64,000 nt of DNA, taken from contig NC_080672.1 in NCBI RefSeq assembly GCF_030247195.1, positions 66,877,771 through 66,941,770 on the forward strand, read 5' to 3'. This document shows, piece by piece, positions 44,196 through 56,197 of the stretch. The translations under genes and the position numbers were made by a program. The stretch's first letter is position 1. Each line of letters begins with the position of its first letter. The stretch comes from Topomyia yanbarensis. Taxonomy: Eukaryota > Arthropoda > Insecta > Diptera > Culicidae. The notes beneath the pieces are model-generated. The model did no database searches and was not told the DNA's origin. It worked only from the letters and a program-made list of their open reading frames with translations.

Positions 44196-44223
44196 TCAGC
44201 GGTTCAACTTTTATTTGAAGAGC
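44196..44223 (+). repeat. 28-bp direct repeat, right copy
   Basis: Exact second copy of 43141-43168, adjacent to the SINE head. Long for a LINE-mediated target duplication, but its position fits that role. Confidence 0.75.
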
Positions 44224-44443
44224 ATGAATACTGGAAATTATTTAAAAATAATAACACAAATAATAAATGGCATCCATTGACGTCATTCAGATAAGAAATT
44301 AAGGAAGTGTAAATGATGCGAATGACTTCTTTGGTGTCGTCGTCGTCACCAGAATGTGGAATTGAAGTTGTGCATTCTGGCTCACGTGATTGCTTTGCAG
44401 TGCGATGATCACGTTTGCGATTTGAAGTATTCTTTGGATTCAT
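44204..44443 (-). CDS. Small basic/acidic ORF, 79 aa, uncertain
   Basis: It starts MNPKNTSNRKRDHRTAKQSR in an A-rich context (gaagaaaaatg). The first half is polar with a run of four Asp; the second half is hydrophobic. The stop lies in the 28-bp direct repeat. A splice-like tttccag occurs near the 3' end, so it might be a first exon or a broken gene. No family recognised, and it may be non-coding. Confidence 0.2.
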   Translation of the reverse strand: MNPKNTSNRKRDHRTAKQSREPECTTSIPHSGDDDDTKEVIRIIYTSLISYLNDVNGCHLLFVLLFLNNFQYSCSSNKS

Positions 44444-45287
44444 TTTTCTTCTCTTTTTCGATCATGTTTTATCGACTATATACTTCAACAATACCGTAAA
44501 ATATTGTAAACTCACGTGAAATAATTGCAAACAATTGGGAAACAGCTTCCCATTGTAGCTATAATACTCGTTGTGGGAAATGCGGTGAGAAACATAAGGA
44601 TGATTCCTGAAGAAGCGTTGTTGAAAATTCGGTTGAAAAGTTTCTTTACTGTGGGGGAAACCCATATGATCTCCCGACATGCCCCGCGTATAAACACTAA
44701 ACAGCGCGAAGAGAATCTTAATCGGTTCCTTCAGGGACGCTCTATGCGAGCTTTTGCAGAAATTGATATTAAACTGTAAAAATTTTTTTTTTCGCGTATC
44801 CCATCTGGATTTGGTTTTGCAATGCCAAATACTACAAAAATTGGATTTTCAATCAAAATTGCCATATCACCTAATTTGGGTGGCCCGCTTTAGAAATTTT
44901 GATTAAATGTTTTGAAGAAATAGTATAGAATTAAAACTTTGAACACTCCATGACGTTCGGCATTGTTCAAAATGGCTTGAACGAACTAAACACATGCAAG
45001 AAAAATAATTTCACTCACAACCATCGTTGCAGTCTCTCACTTGTTCATTCCGCGCCTTCTACACCAAGACGAATTGTGCAACTGTGGTGTAGAATTTCAC
45101 AGTCAGGGGACGCTTGCGCACGGTGTGCACTCCGCCTACTGCAGTTAGTATGGCCGACCAGAAGTGCTTCTTTTTCATTCGTCAAATGTACATTAAATGG
45201 CGGCCATTAGGAAAGAACTGCCGTGGTCATTGCTCATTCAATGAATCCGGTTGAGTGTCAACCATTGATAATTGAACAAATAGCTAG
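44444..45287. other. Intergenic, no supported gene
   Basis: Open frames at 44525-44779 (plus) and 44462-44680 (minus) overlap each other and show no domain. Nothing else recognised. Confidence 0.4.
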
Positions 45288-45564
45288 GAATGTATAACAA
45301 ATTTGCATCAAATTAGCTAAATGCATTTAATTTCAATTTTTGCATCAACTTTGCACTCCCTCGCAGAAAAATTTGTTCAACAAACGTCCTACTACGCTGA
45401 TCCACTTTGTTCGACGTTTTGTTGAATGTAGGGCTAGTGTTTCGTAGGGTTTTGACGTCTTACACGCATCGCAAAATACATTATGATTTTATGTTTTGAT
45501 GAAAAAAATGCTATTAATTTCACTGATTTTTAAAAATGCATATCAAGTGAGCTGCCCCTAGGTT
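45288..45564. mobile_element. MITE-like repeat, copy 1 (5' end damaged)
   Basis: It matches 52925-53205 along its whole length (gaatgtataacaaatttgca, ttgcatcaactttgca, cgacgttttgttgaatgtag, ttttgacgtcttacacgca). It ends in a similar terminal motif, gagctgcccctaggtt. The 5' terminal repeat is not clear in this copy. Confidence 0.75.
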
Positions 45565-46129
45565 AGATCTCACTATTAGGTGAAGTATATGAGTTTTTTT
45601 GATTTCCCAGCTGGATTTATGAAATTAAGAAAATCATTCTGTAAAGTTCGCTCGAAGATTTCAAGTCTCTGTAATTAACATACTCTTTACAGAAATATTT
45701 GGGGTTGAAATGCGACTGTTACGTGTACGTTTGCAGTGTTGACAGAAACAATACCATTAAACAGACAGCTCTTTGCATATTTAAAGGACAATTTATTACG
45801 TAAGTACTAATTTTGTAATCAGACGGCACACTACAGAAAACCATGTTTGGACACCGCTAGGAAAAACTCGTTCAGGCCATAATGACCGCAAAAGCCGCAT
45901 CCAGTACCTCAAAATCAAGAGAACGCATCATAAACGATGGATCATTTGGGAAACACGAAGGGTTCACACTAGAAACCAATAAGGGTAAGAAGCAATTAAG
46001 ACAAGGGTGCAAGAAGATCTCCAATACAACGGGAAATCGCGAACTTTGAAGGACAGTCACTAATAAAGGGTTTTACAATAGTTCAGTGTATATTTATTTC
46101 AGCTTACATACTTCAGTATAAGTAGAATG
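45565..46129. other. Intergenic, no gene seen
   Basis: AT-rich sequence. The open frame at 45872-46060 (minus) has no domain and lies downstream of the transposase relic. Confidence 0.4.
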
Positions 46130-46960
46130 CTCGACATTTGTGATTGACGCCCTGAATCAGCGCCTGTACAGTCGTTTCCGGTACGATTTTCTCAGTGTTT
46201 TCCACTTCCTCACCATTTCCTTTTCGTTCTTCGCCATTCCTTTAATCTTTCGAAATTCGCGCTTAATCATGGCCAATAGACTTCGATCGGACCGAGTTCA
46301 ACACAGTTTGGTGGGTTTATGGTACAAAATCCACCGAAATATCCGCATACCACTCCTGTACAGTTTTGGAATATATTTTACAAATCTCATATTTCATGAA
46401 GCTTGGGTCAAGAATGGTTCACTATGTTTTCCATAGTTACATATGGCCTGCCAAATCAGATACTTCGAAGCGAATTTTGACAGCGTCTTCCGTTTGAAAC
46501 GGTCATCTACAGCAGTCCTTACCCAGAGTGGAATATACCTTTCCCGCCAACTGCTAGATATCCGCTTTGAAGAGTTGTAGAGTATAGTTAGGTCGCCCGT
46601 TTTGGCAAGTTCTACATCTTATACGTTTTCAATCAGGATCTTTACTTAGCCCACTAAAAGAAACTTTGCGAAAAATCTAGTTTTCTGGCCAAGTCTCGTG
46701 TCGAAATATTCGGATTCCGCTTGAAATGAGCAATCAATGCTCTGTCGGTTTTTTACGAGTTGTTTCTGGTTTTAATCCAGCTCCTGGCTTGCCTGCTACT
46801 GTCATCCGTTCTCTTAGGGGAATCTTAGGAGGTCCATTGAAACAGTCGAATGGCGTATATCCCTCAGTTTTCCTAAGACGCTGCAACCCAGTATTTTGTA
46901 TTTGTGTGAAAAAATTCTTTCGCGAACGGCTTGCTGATTTTTTTCCATCTCGACCGGAAT
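46130..46960 (-). pseudogene. Tc1/mariner (IS630-type) transposase relic
   Basis: Minus-strand fragments in the order of an IS630/Tc1/mariner transposase: a helix-turn-helix part (CQNGRPNYTLQ, QLAGKVYSTLGKDC) near 46530-46620, then KTVQEWYADISVDFVP near 46330-46375. NPPNCVELGPIEVYWP near 46263-46310 corresponds to the NPPN...RPIE.FW block near the third catalytic acid. The tail VQALIQGVNHKCRAFY is near 46140-46185. Frameshifts and stops throughout mean it is dead. The subfamily cannot be assigned. Confidence 0.65.
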
Positions 46961-47222
46961 CTTAATGACAACCGCTAAACTTAGCGAATGTAAACAATAA
47001 GCTCTAAAAAGAAACTGGGAAAATTTTGGTTAATTTCGGTCAAGTATGAAAAAAGTTACGCAAGTTTCATGCCATCGCAATAATTATCTACTCATTTGTC
47101 ATTCGTTTATTTCTTTTTATTTTTATTTTTTTAGGCATTTATACAGTTAAGCTAACGCATTGAGCCGTATCAAACAAACAATTTGTATAAAAAATGGTTT
47201 GATTTGAAAGATTGAAGCCATT

Positions 47223-47445
47223 CTCGACAAACATATGATTGCGGCGTAAAATCCAACTGTCAAAATTCTCTTTAAAGGGAAATTCCGGAGTAGCCGTCAT
47301 GGCCGTACACATATTACAGCACTAAATTAAATAAAAATCTTTTCTCTTTTCTTTACTACCAACTTCTGTAAGCGGCGAGTAACCGTTTGTGCGGAATTTT
47401 CATTCAAGGTGAATTTTTACAGTTGGCTTGTAAACCCTAATCAGA
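47223..47445. mobile_element. MITE copy 2 of the 35.2-kb family
   Basis: The left end tctcgacaaacatatgattg and the interior ccaactgtcaaaattc match copy 1, and the right part taaccgtttgtgcgg ... acagttggctt is the corresponding inverted arm, more decayed toward its end. Confidence 0.75.
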
Positions 47446-47799
47446 TTTGCCCTGTTACAGGCCCTTGTGCTAGGAGAGGGTTTTAGGGGCTTAAATACCT
47501 CCCATGAGAGTTTTGAATTACTGTTAAAAATTTATTAACTTCCTGTCCAGGAAAAAAGTATACAGTTTTGACACCAAAAATATCATTTAAGTTCGGTCAC
47601 TATAGAAAGAAGTCGTTGAAGAAACCAAGGAAGAAACCTTGCGAGGGTGGCGTGAAAAGAAAGTTGGGCTGTTTTTTGTATCGGTTCACGTTTCGACAGG
47701 TTTCGATCTTGGCTCCAGTTGTGAGCTGACCAGTTGCATAGTAAAGGTCGCTTTGCGTCGGAAAAAATCGGGATATCGTAGTCTGGAGAAATTTTAGCT
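47446..47799. other. Intergenic, no supported gene
   Basis: The 110-aa open frame on minus (47600-47932) has no domain and overlaps a LINE 3' UTR fragment. Confidence 0.35.
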
Positions 47800-47900
47800 C
47801 CGATGATCTCTCCGTCAGGGTTGTTGACTGGCGCTCGAAAACGGGCATCGGTATCAGGAGAAATACCGCCGCTGAGGAGCTCTCAGTACCAGCTAGCAGA
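47800..47900 (+). repeat. Isolated unit of the R1-type 3' UTR repeat
   Basis: 'cgggcatcggtatcaggag', 'aaataccgccgctgaggagc' and 'tctcagtacc' resemble one unit of the array at 41880-42640. It probably belongs to another decayed LINE 3' end. Confidence 0.45.
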
Positions 47901-49390
47901 TAAATATGAACGTGTAGTGCCAAGAAGAACAAGAAAGCCTACGAAGGTGGTTGTAAAGATATAAATCATTTTGGGCGACACCTATCGATCGGTTTGTGTC
48001 TCAATATTTGAAGTAGATTTGAGCAGGTCAAATATCCCAGTCACCACATTTTCTGGCAGTGACCGTTCTGCTAGATTTCTACCAGTCTTGGTTTAGCAGC
48101 CCTATTAGATTTTTGCGTGTATCCTGTCGGGTGAGCTGAACTAGGGCGAACTCGGTTTCGCTCGCGTTTTCTGGCAAATTGTGACAGGAATCTAGCAAAA
48201 CTCAGGCACAACTCTGAAACAATCCGTGCAAAGATCAGTATACTAGAAACTGCACATTTTTCCCTTCCACTGTTCAACACAATTCTCCTAGAATATTGAA
48301 AACAGTCCAATGTCGTGGAAAACGTAATCAAAGACAGTCTAAATAGATAGGTTGTATTAGTTTTCAATAATATTACAAAATAACGAAAATTTCATTAAAA
48401 GTCTTTAACGTAAACTATTCCTGGCAGCACTGCTCTATTGGAATGCAATCAAACTAATTGCAATAATTGCAGTTCTACAGAATACAGATACTGTGTTACT
48501 ATGTTTTAATTGCCGCAAAATCGATACAGTAATACAGATACTTAGAACTGGTAGTACTTAAATCAAAGGCAGTAGTCAGTTTAAAAACGTTGATGTTTAT
48601 AAACAACATGAACATGCAGTGGATACAACACAGGTAACATTAAAGATTTCAAATTATTAGCAATTTTCTCTATTCCATATTCTTATCGACACCTTGTACA
48701 TCCTTAGATTTGGCAAAGGGGAAAAAAGAAAGATCGCATAAAACCTTTAATGAAGTCCAACTCGAACCCTATCCTATCGTCTATCATCAAATATATTTCA
48801 TGTACTGTACATCCGCATTACTGGCAGCACTTTGTTCTCACCTGAGCACTATTTGTCTCACGGGTTGATGGGGTTTTTGTCCGCAACATCCGAGACACGC
48901 ACCGCAGCACAACACCTGGAACTTACCTGAGCTGTCATCATTGACAAAACAAAAAAAGACAGCAACTTTATTGAATCCCCTCTCTCATGCGCACAGCACC
49001 ACATGCCTACTGCGTTGCCCACTGATGATGGTGCTGCCCTGGTATAGGTGATATATTTTCCAGGTGAACTTGGCCCGCAACGCAACCATTCTCGCATTGC
49101 GTCGCTGTGTGGTGTATAGTGGTCAATCTGTTGTTTGCGACCACGTGGCTGTATTGGTTCCGACTGATGCGCTAGGTGACGGTACACTCTACAGGTGAGC
49201 CAAGTCCAGCCATCATCATTAGCCAGAGCCATCATCGATAATATAGGTAATGAGTTGACGCAAGGCTCGCTTACTATATATTGGGCCGCGCTGTATATAC
49301 CTGTGTTGTGTATGTTACCTGTTGAGTCGCTCTCATTCAACCACTGCCGCTGCCGCACCACACCGTCGTTGATGGGGTTGTTCAACGAAA
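47901..49390. other. Upstream region of a candidate promoter, no supported gene
   Basis: No domain-bearing ORF. The part from about 48850 is richer in GC than its surroundings. A 249-aa open frame on minus (48858-49607) was rejected because it has no recognisable domain and overlaps the candidate promoter. Confidence 0.35.
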
Positions 49391-49432
49391 AATATACATA
49401 GAGACGGTGCCAACTAGCCGTCACCGTCAGTC
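49391..49432 (+). promoter_or_regulatory. Candidate core promoter (TATA-like plus Inr)
   Basis: atatacata at 49391-49399 is followed about 36 bp later by TCAGTC at 49427-49432, the arthropod initiator consensus. Spacing fits a TATA/Inr promoter. It directly precedes the candidate 5' UTR exon. Confidence 0.35.
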
Positions 49433-50411
49433 TTGTGCCTGTTTCGTAGCGATTCTGACGCTTTTCCAACCCTAGAGTGCCGTGGCTCAAGTCCCCTTCT
49501 TGAAGAGTGCATAATTTTCCTATCATTTTGCATAAGTGGCAAGTTGTGGCGATTTGCGGAGTGCAGATTACTGTCCCTAAGCTGTGTGTGCCTGCAAGTG
49601 CGAACATCTTCCATACTCAGCCGGAGAGCTGCAGAGTCAGTGGCATCCGTGTGCGGTGTGAGCAGGACGGAACGCTATCGAGAATACCTGATTTGGGAAT
49701 TTCGTGGAATTTTTTTCCGATCCGAAGTTGCGAAAACACTGCCCGCAAGTGCTTGCGATTTACGCGAAGCAATCCGTTTAGATAAGTGTGGTGCGGTAGC
49801 TTATTTTTAACTTGTACAGCGCATGAATAGTTGCAAAACATAGAGTTGTGCTTATAGCCCCATTTTGACGAGAATTGCGAGTGCGAGTGAGAAGGAAACT
49901 ATCTTCGAGAGCTGGTGCTACGCGATAATATTATATCGGAGAGACAAGTTTGAGCAAAAAGTTGAAAAAAAAAAGTTTTCATTCGCCGTTTTTGGAAACT
50001 GAGAAATCAGCCAGGTACGCGTGAACGAGACAGAAACCTGCGCCAGAAGAGCTGATCAGTGAGGAGCAGCCGAACACGTTCCGTTATATTTTGGTTGGTG
50101 TGTTCGATGATGTTGTTTGTCGATGGATTGATGTGCTCAGCCGTGTGACAGATCGAGCGAGGAGAAAATATCCGAAAGTGAGTGCTTTACGCAACGAAAA
50201 TTGCATTCCTTCCGTGGGTGTTTTGTATCCTGGTGATTCCTTTTTGGTTGGTGTCGTGCTTGTGTGGAGTCCAGAAGCTAGAAGCGATTTCGTGGACAAT
50301 ACACTCGAGACGGAGACTGAAGTTTCTGGTTGTTGACCGAAGAGGATCGGGAGCGCTTTGGTGGAATCGCGAGTCATCGAACTGGGGGTCAGTGCATTCC
50401 AGTAGTGCAAG
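49428..50411 (+). other. Candidate non-coding first exon (5' UTR) of a gene extending beyond the window
   Basis: A GC-richer segment of about 1 kb, with CG dinucleotides and short unrelated ORFs, ends in a strong splice donor (gcaag|gtaagt at 50411/50412). This is the usual shape of a long 5' UTR exon of an insect developmental or neural gene with a large first intron. No matching coding exon was found to the right, so the partner may lie beyond 64 kb. It is inference from composition and the donor site. Confidence 0.35.
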
Positions 50412-50851
50412 GTAAGTTTCATTGAGGGCAACGGAATATACCAAATTTGCAATATGTATGGACATTTAATTGGGCACCAGTGATCAAAAATTCTCCTTGA
50501 CCTGAAATATAGTTTAAACTACCCTATTTTCGTAAACATTAATATAATTACAAAAATAGTGTATTTTGATGAGAAATGCATCTCAAAGGCAGTATTAATC
50601 ACTTTAGTCGAAGAAGGTAAGAAGTTGCCCAATTTGTGCTTTTAACTTTCTGATATTTTCCACGATTTTGAATGATGTTTTGCATTCCTGATTTCAAAAA
50701 CTTCAGTTAAAACCAATAATGCAACTAGATATCACTTCTACACTTTTGAATAGTTGTCGATTTAGACGTATTTAGTAGTTGTCTACACTTCACTACTTCT
50801 TGAAGTGAAATATACGTACCATGTCAACACTCAAATGCAAAATGTCGTTTT
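50412..50851. other. AT-rich, possible intron start
   Basis: Composition changes sharply after the donor site at 50412. No gene or clear repeat recognised. Confidence 0.35.
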
Positions 50852-51339
50852 AAGGGGCTACATCACCGTAATATTTAAAAACACGACTTTTAATTGGCCT
50901 AAAACGTGCTTCCGGATCTTAAAATTATTTACCAAAATAAGAACGACGAATAAAATATATAATTGCTCACGAGTGTTCCGAAAACTTTACCCACGTTTAC
51001 CCACTTTTTTGAGCTAGCCGAAAATATAACTCAAACAAATGATTTTTAATCGTTCTGAAATTTTCGCGGCATATTCAAAATCGCGTACTCCAGCGACGCA
51101 GCATTTTATTTTTTTGTTGTGTAATTTTAATAAGCAATATAGCGATATTTATGACATTTTCAGCAACTTCTTTTTCGAAAAAAAATTCGTACCTCGCTTG
51201 CTAAACTTGTTCTAAGGAATCGAAAAAACTTAGGTTTTTAGGCTTGGCTCAAAAGCTACGAGGTATAGAATCTTAATTCATCTCTTCTTTGCATCAAGAA
51301 AAATGCCCGAAATATACCTCGACAGTGGTGTAACCCCTT
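50852..51339. mobile_element. Non-autonomous inverted-repeat element, about 490 bp
   Basis: The termini aaggggctacatcac (left) and gtggtgtaacccctt (right) are inverted copies with two mismatches, with a T/TA context at the left end. The interior is non-coding. Confidence 0.6.
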
Positions 51340-52695
51340 GAAACAAAATTGCGAAAAATGTCAAAAAATTTGATTTTTTTTGTAAAAGTATAAGTGTCTA
51401 CTATATTTTGTTAAATGGGTTTTTCGATCTGCGCACCAAAAAAGTTTCTGCAGGGCATTGTTCGAAGTGGCATCCTGGTCGCCATAGGATGCTCTTGGCT
51501 TGAGACACGCGGCTCAGGTAAAAACCTTTTCATGGCATTACGAACGTTTCCAGAATGCTTCGCGTTGCATTGTACATGTGTACAGGTCTCGATAACGTAT
51601 TTCACGGTTTAATCTGTAGAGGCATCGTAGACTAATCGTGAGTTATCAAACAACCACATAAAACAGTGAAAACGGAAAATTTTAGTTAAAATTGTTAGTA
51701 AAATTTTAGTCCGCCATATTGGAATCGCCATTTAATTTTTTTGACTTGAATACATATTAACTCAAATTCATGTCTATAAATCACAAAATCTTTTTTTTCC
51801 GATTTTGGCTGAAATACCACTTATTTTTGGTGGGGATCCGCCATATCGGATCAGCCATTATGCGTTTCGAAAAACTGACTTCAGACTCGTAATCAGCGAT
51901 ATTCAAAACCCGTAATTCCATGTAATTGTTACAAAATATTGACATACTATCACGAACAATTCATCGAAAGTGTTCTCAAACTTTAAACGCGTTTATCTCG
52001 AAACATGATTTTTCAAAACTGCGTACAATCATTTGAAAACGGTTCAATTAAAACTTCATCTTTTGACCTCTCGCAAGTAAACCTTTTTCATTGAAGGAAT
52101 GACCTGTAAGATCTACAAATTATAACATAAAAAAGAGCTAAAATATCGATCTTAAAGTTTGAGATCAAACATTCACGTCAAATTTGAAGTTTTTTTTTAC
52201 CATTCTTAGGTCATCCCTCCAATTAATTTAGTTTAACTTAGAGTCTTATTATTAGTTTTGTGTTTTAGATCGATCCTCAGGCAGAAAGCTGTACGCAGTT
52301 TTGGAATTCTACGCGCACCTAACCTTATACAGAACGTCATCACGGGCGCCATTTTGTTTTTTTCGTCTTAAAAAATATTGTAAAAGACGAAAAGATAAGC
52401 TTTTTGAATCCTAAAACTGATTATTTTTTGCATGCCCTTTCCCCTTTCAAATTTTGCTTACTTTTTGGGTCATTTGAATCAGAACCACCCTTTAAAGCTG
52501 TGAAACAATTCTTACAAAATTTAAAAAAAAGATTTGTGCCTTCAAAGAGCGTAAGGCACAAGACAAGATTAATGTCTCCGTTTTTCAATTAATGCTTCCC
52601 TTAAGGTGGGGCAAAATGTCCGTTTTTACCTTTATCATTTCGAAAGGTTCTTCAGAATAAAGTTTTTTTTGGTTCCATTTGCGGTTTCAAAGAAC
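51340..52695. other. Intergenic or intronic, no gene seen
   Basis: AT-rich with scattered phrases such as 'ccgccatattgg' and 'ccgccatatcgg' (51710-51860), probably decayed repeat DNA. No coding signal. Confidence 0.4.
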
Positions 52696-52709
52696 TGCAA
52701 AATTGGGGG

Positions 52710-52873
52710 TGGGCGTAGCGTAGTTGGTAAAACAATTGCCTTGTACGCAGCGCACCTGGGCTCGAGTCCCGACCCCGCACATAGGGTTAGAAATTTTTCA
52801 TAAGAGATTTTTCTAACCCGAAAAGGCGAATGACCCTAAGGTTAAAACCTCAATAATCGAAATAAAAAATATA
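52710..52873 (+). mobile_element. tRNA-derived SINE, copy B, with 14-bp target duplication
   Basis: Same family as copy A: tagcgtagttggtaaaac (A box), gggctcgagtcccgac (B box), the conserved body and an A-rich tail. The 14-mer tgcaaaattggggg occurs exactly at 52696-52709 and 52874-52887, a clean target-site duplication that fixes both ends. Confidence 0.92.
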
Positions 52874-52907
52874 TGCAAAATTGGGGGGCGTAGAGCATTT
52901 TGTTGGA

Positions 52908-53205
52908 AACTAGGGGCAGATCACTCTACGAATGTATAACAAATTTGCATCGAATTAGAAAAAATGCATTTCATTTCCATTTTTGCATCAACTTTGCATT
53001 CCCTCGCAGAAAAGTCTGTTCAACAAACGTTCTACGCTGATTCACTTTGTTCGACATTTTGTTGAATGTAGGGCCAGTTTTTGTAGGGTTTTTGACGTCT
53101 TACACGCAACACAAAATACATTCTAAATTTCTATTTTGACGGAAAGAAATGCATTTAATTTTGTTGATTTTTAAAAGTGTATCACAAGTGATCTATCCCT
53201 AGGTT
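52908..53205. mobile_element. MITE-like repeat, copy 2, with 18-bp inverted ends
   Basis: aactaggggcagatcact at the left pairs with agtgatctatccctaggtt at the right. The interior matches the copy at 45288-45564. Short ttgga motifs flank both ends. No ORF. Confidence 0.75.
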
Positions 53206-55541
53206 GGACATTTGTATGGGAATTTGTATGGATAAAACCCCATTTTTTTATAATTTTAAATTCTAGAGACCACAGTTTTTCCTGCAGTATGCAACAAACC
53301 AATCAAAAGTATAGTTCAGGATTTGTCCAACAACGACGGTATGACAAAATTCAATAATTAGAATACTGCCAGTGTTTTATTGGTAGTCAGACCTCAAGCT
53401 GAAATAACTACGCAATTTCTGGCTTACTGAGCTGGTATTGGTATGTTTGAATAAATGGTTCAAAAGCATTTACCGAATTGGATAGCCACAGTTAATCGAT
53501 GAAAGGGGCGGCGGAAGAGAGGTGCTGGGGCGGGGAGAAGTTGACCATTGTACACGTCAACAGAAGCAGAATTCCGAACTGATATATTGTTGAGTTGATT
53601 AGTTCAAGTGAATTATTAAGACACATTTGCTCAATCTCATATGCGTGGTAGGGAAGAAGAATAGCGCAAAACGTATCTCCTCTGTCCTTAGTTTGTTCAC
53701 TTTGATGTGGCTGAATTTTAGATTTCAAACAGAAATCTACAAGATAATTAACAGCTTTACTTATTTCGGTTGATCGAACAGCATCGAAAAGATCATCCCA
53801 TTAAATCATAATAGCAAACGTTTTTGTATAATTCGCCTGATCCAATTCGATCAAATATTATACGAAACTCTACATCTGTTAATGTGTATGGTTTTTTCGG
53901 TTCCTCGTATCGTTCGTTGACGGAAACTCTAAAGGATATCTTAAAAAAAATGCAGCTTTTGAAAATCATTTACACTTAAGGTTTTTGAACATAAAAAAGA
54001 TGTTGGACACCTGATTATAAAGAATAAACTATGGAAGTGTTTTTGAATTTTGTGTTCTTAAACAATCATTTCACAAAAACCTTGAAACTTTAAATTGGTT
54101 TTCAATATATATATATATATAAGATTTATTAGAAAATAGCTTTCATTTTTCGGCTACAGCTGAAGATCTCTTGCCAGATCATCCGCTATTCAATTCAGAA
54201 TTTTGCATTGATTGAATATAGTCCTAAATCGTTAAGAATAAGTTTAGTTCAGACAATTTGCGTAAAGTAAACGAATTTTTCGTACATATGAATCCTTCGT
54301 AGCAGTACCGTCTTTACGCATAGGCACACTGGTCCCGGGACCAGAGGCCCCGGGATTTTGAGGGCCACGTACTGAGGATGCATATAAATCCATAACGCCT
54401 TTGTTCGAAAGCAGGTACTCTCGAATATTTATACTCCTTCAGCGCGTTGCTAAAAATTACTGAAATTTGAATTGAAAGTCGTTTAGAATTTAAAATTTTT
54501 ACTGGTGTTGTTTTATCAGTATTCCGATGCTTCATATCGGTGAGTTGGTAGCAGAGTAGTTCGAAATCGCACATTAATTCGTATTCCATGTGATCAAACC
54601 TTTACCAAACATTAGACAACCAAGCGGAATGATACTAGTGGCAACAAACGCAACACTGAAAGTTCAGGATTGAAGCGTCGCATAAACATTTCGGTTCCAG
54701 TATCAATTTATTTTGAGCAAAACCAATGACGTGTTTTGGACTACAAGTATACTAAGTTCGGAAAGGGACGGAACCGTAGCGACAAACAGGACACGATGGT
54801 CAACAAAACTGTGTCTGGCAAGCGGTCTGCGGATGTGGAAAGATGATTCAGATTTTCATCACATTTGGGACTCTCAACGGACAAATCTACAGAAGTAAAC
54901 GCCTTTAAATTTTGCTCTTCAACTATGCCTAGGACCTCTTAAACTGCTACGGAACTGATAATGTTGTTTTTTTACCTAAAGGGGATCAACTTTCAAACAT
55001 TCCAGAGTCTCTCCTTATCGTGATAAAAAAGGAGCGACCGCATTTTTGCTAATAATATTTTTTTTCCTGATTATAGAGGCCTTGTGACCCTGAAATAAAT
55101 TGAACTAAATTTTACAATGTAGTTTTTATTATATTTTTAAACGTCAGTTCACGGGCAAACGATGAACGCAAAGTCAAAATGTTAATCACTTCTATTACGA
55201 AAGATGGCTTGAATTTTTTGTCTTCGAAATGCTCAGAGCCATCGACTGGGATTTAACATAAACAGGCTGGGGTAAGCAGTAGTCAGGCTTATTAGTTAAA
55301 CACCGGCGCTGTTTATAAAATGTGAGAAGGTAGATTGTTATTATTTAACCGTTGTGTGTCCGACGCGGTACCCGGGTACCTTTTTAAGTTTCAATTAATT
55401 AAATTCCTATGTTTTATCCATAGCTGGAAATTGAAATTTTGTGACATCTTAGAACTTCACTAAGTCAAGCTTTTGGGTTAATAATATTGTTGATATAGTA
55501 AGGGTGAGAGTGAGGAGGGGCTCCTGAATTTTTTTACTACG
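53206..55541. other. Intergenic, no supported gene
   Basis: Mostly AT-rich and without coding signal. Points of note are an AT dinucleotide run at about 54105-54120, the palindrome tggtcccgggacca near 54329, and an isolated gtacccgggtac motif near 55370 related to the next element. Open frames are short and lack domains. Confidence 0.4.
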
Positions 55542-56197
55542 TAACAGGCCGACGTGGGTACCCGGGTACCCACAAAACTAAAATGCCCATAACTAAGGTA
55601 ATATCCAACTGATTTCGATACTTTTGGCCGTTTTGGATTCAGGAACTCATCCACTTTTGGACTTGGTAAAAATGAGTCGGGTTACTTCATTCGGTTCCCG
55701 GGAATCCGGAAGCAGGTTCCAGTGCTGGGGTACTATTTGCGAACTTCAACGGAATACTAGCAATATGGGTATCAAAATTCTTGGAATTGCATCAGTAGGC
55801 TGTATCTCGTGGTTTTGGAACCATTTGGTGAACGGACATTCTGGAGCAGGTTCCCGTGGGGCCGTGAGTGGCCATTCCGTTCCAATTCCATTTTTCAAAT
55901 AGCCATAGGGTCTCGTAACAATAAAAAACAGACTTCCGAGACAATTTAAAGAGTTTTGATACACATATTGCTAGGACATTATTAAAATTTGCAAATCATA
56001 TACTAGTACTGGAACATTACTCCGGAAAATCCAGATTACCAAAAACCAGATCCATTATTCCGGTTCTATTGTACAGAATCAAAAAGTAGACGAGTTCCTG
56101 AATCCAAAACATCTAAAAGTGTCCAAATCGGTTAAAGGAAGCCATAGTTATGAGCATTTCAATTTGTGGGTACCCGGGTACCCTCGTTGGCCTGTTA
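55542..56197. mobile_element. Inverted-repeat element with gtacccgggtaccc palindromes, about 656 bp
   Basis: Outer ends taacaggcc and ggcctgtta bracket arms of about 120 bp. The left arm (55542-55665: tgggtacccgggtaccca, cataactaagg, ttttggattcaggaactc) is the reverse complement of the right arm (about 56075-56197). Each arm carries one copy of the perfect palindrome. The centre shows no convincing gene although an open frame of 92 codons crosses it. Confidence 0.8.

Noticed and set aside
44525..44779. 84-codon open frame on plus
   Set aside because: Some protein-like stretches, but no family recognised, overlapping frames on the other strand, and no splice or promoter signal.
48858..49607. 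249-codon open frame on minus
   Set aside because: No domain, signal peptide or repeat recognised, and it overlaps the candidate promoter and 5' UTR exon on the other strand. Length alone is weak evidence in a GC-richer segment.
54320..54345. Palindrome tggtcccgggacca as part of a MITE terminus
   Set aside because: A matching inverted end could not be located with confidence to the right, so no element was called.
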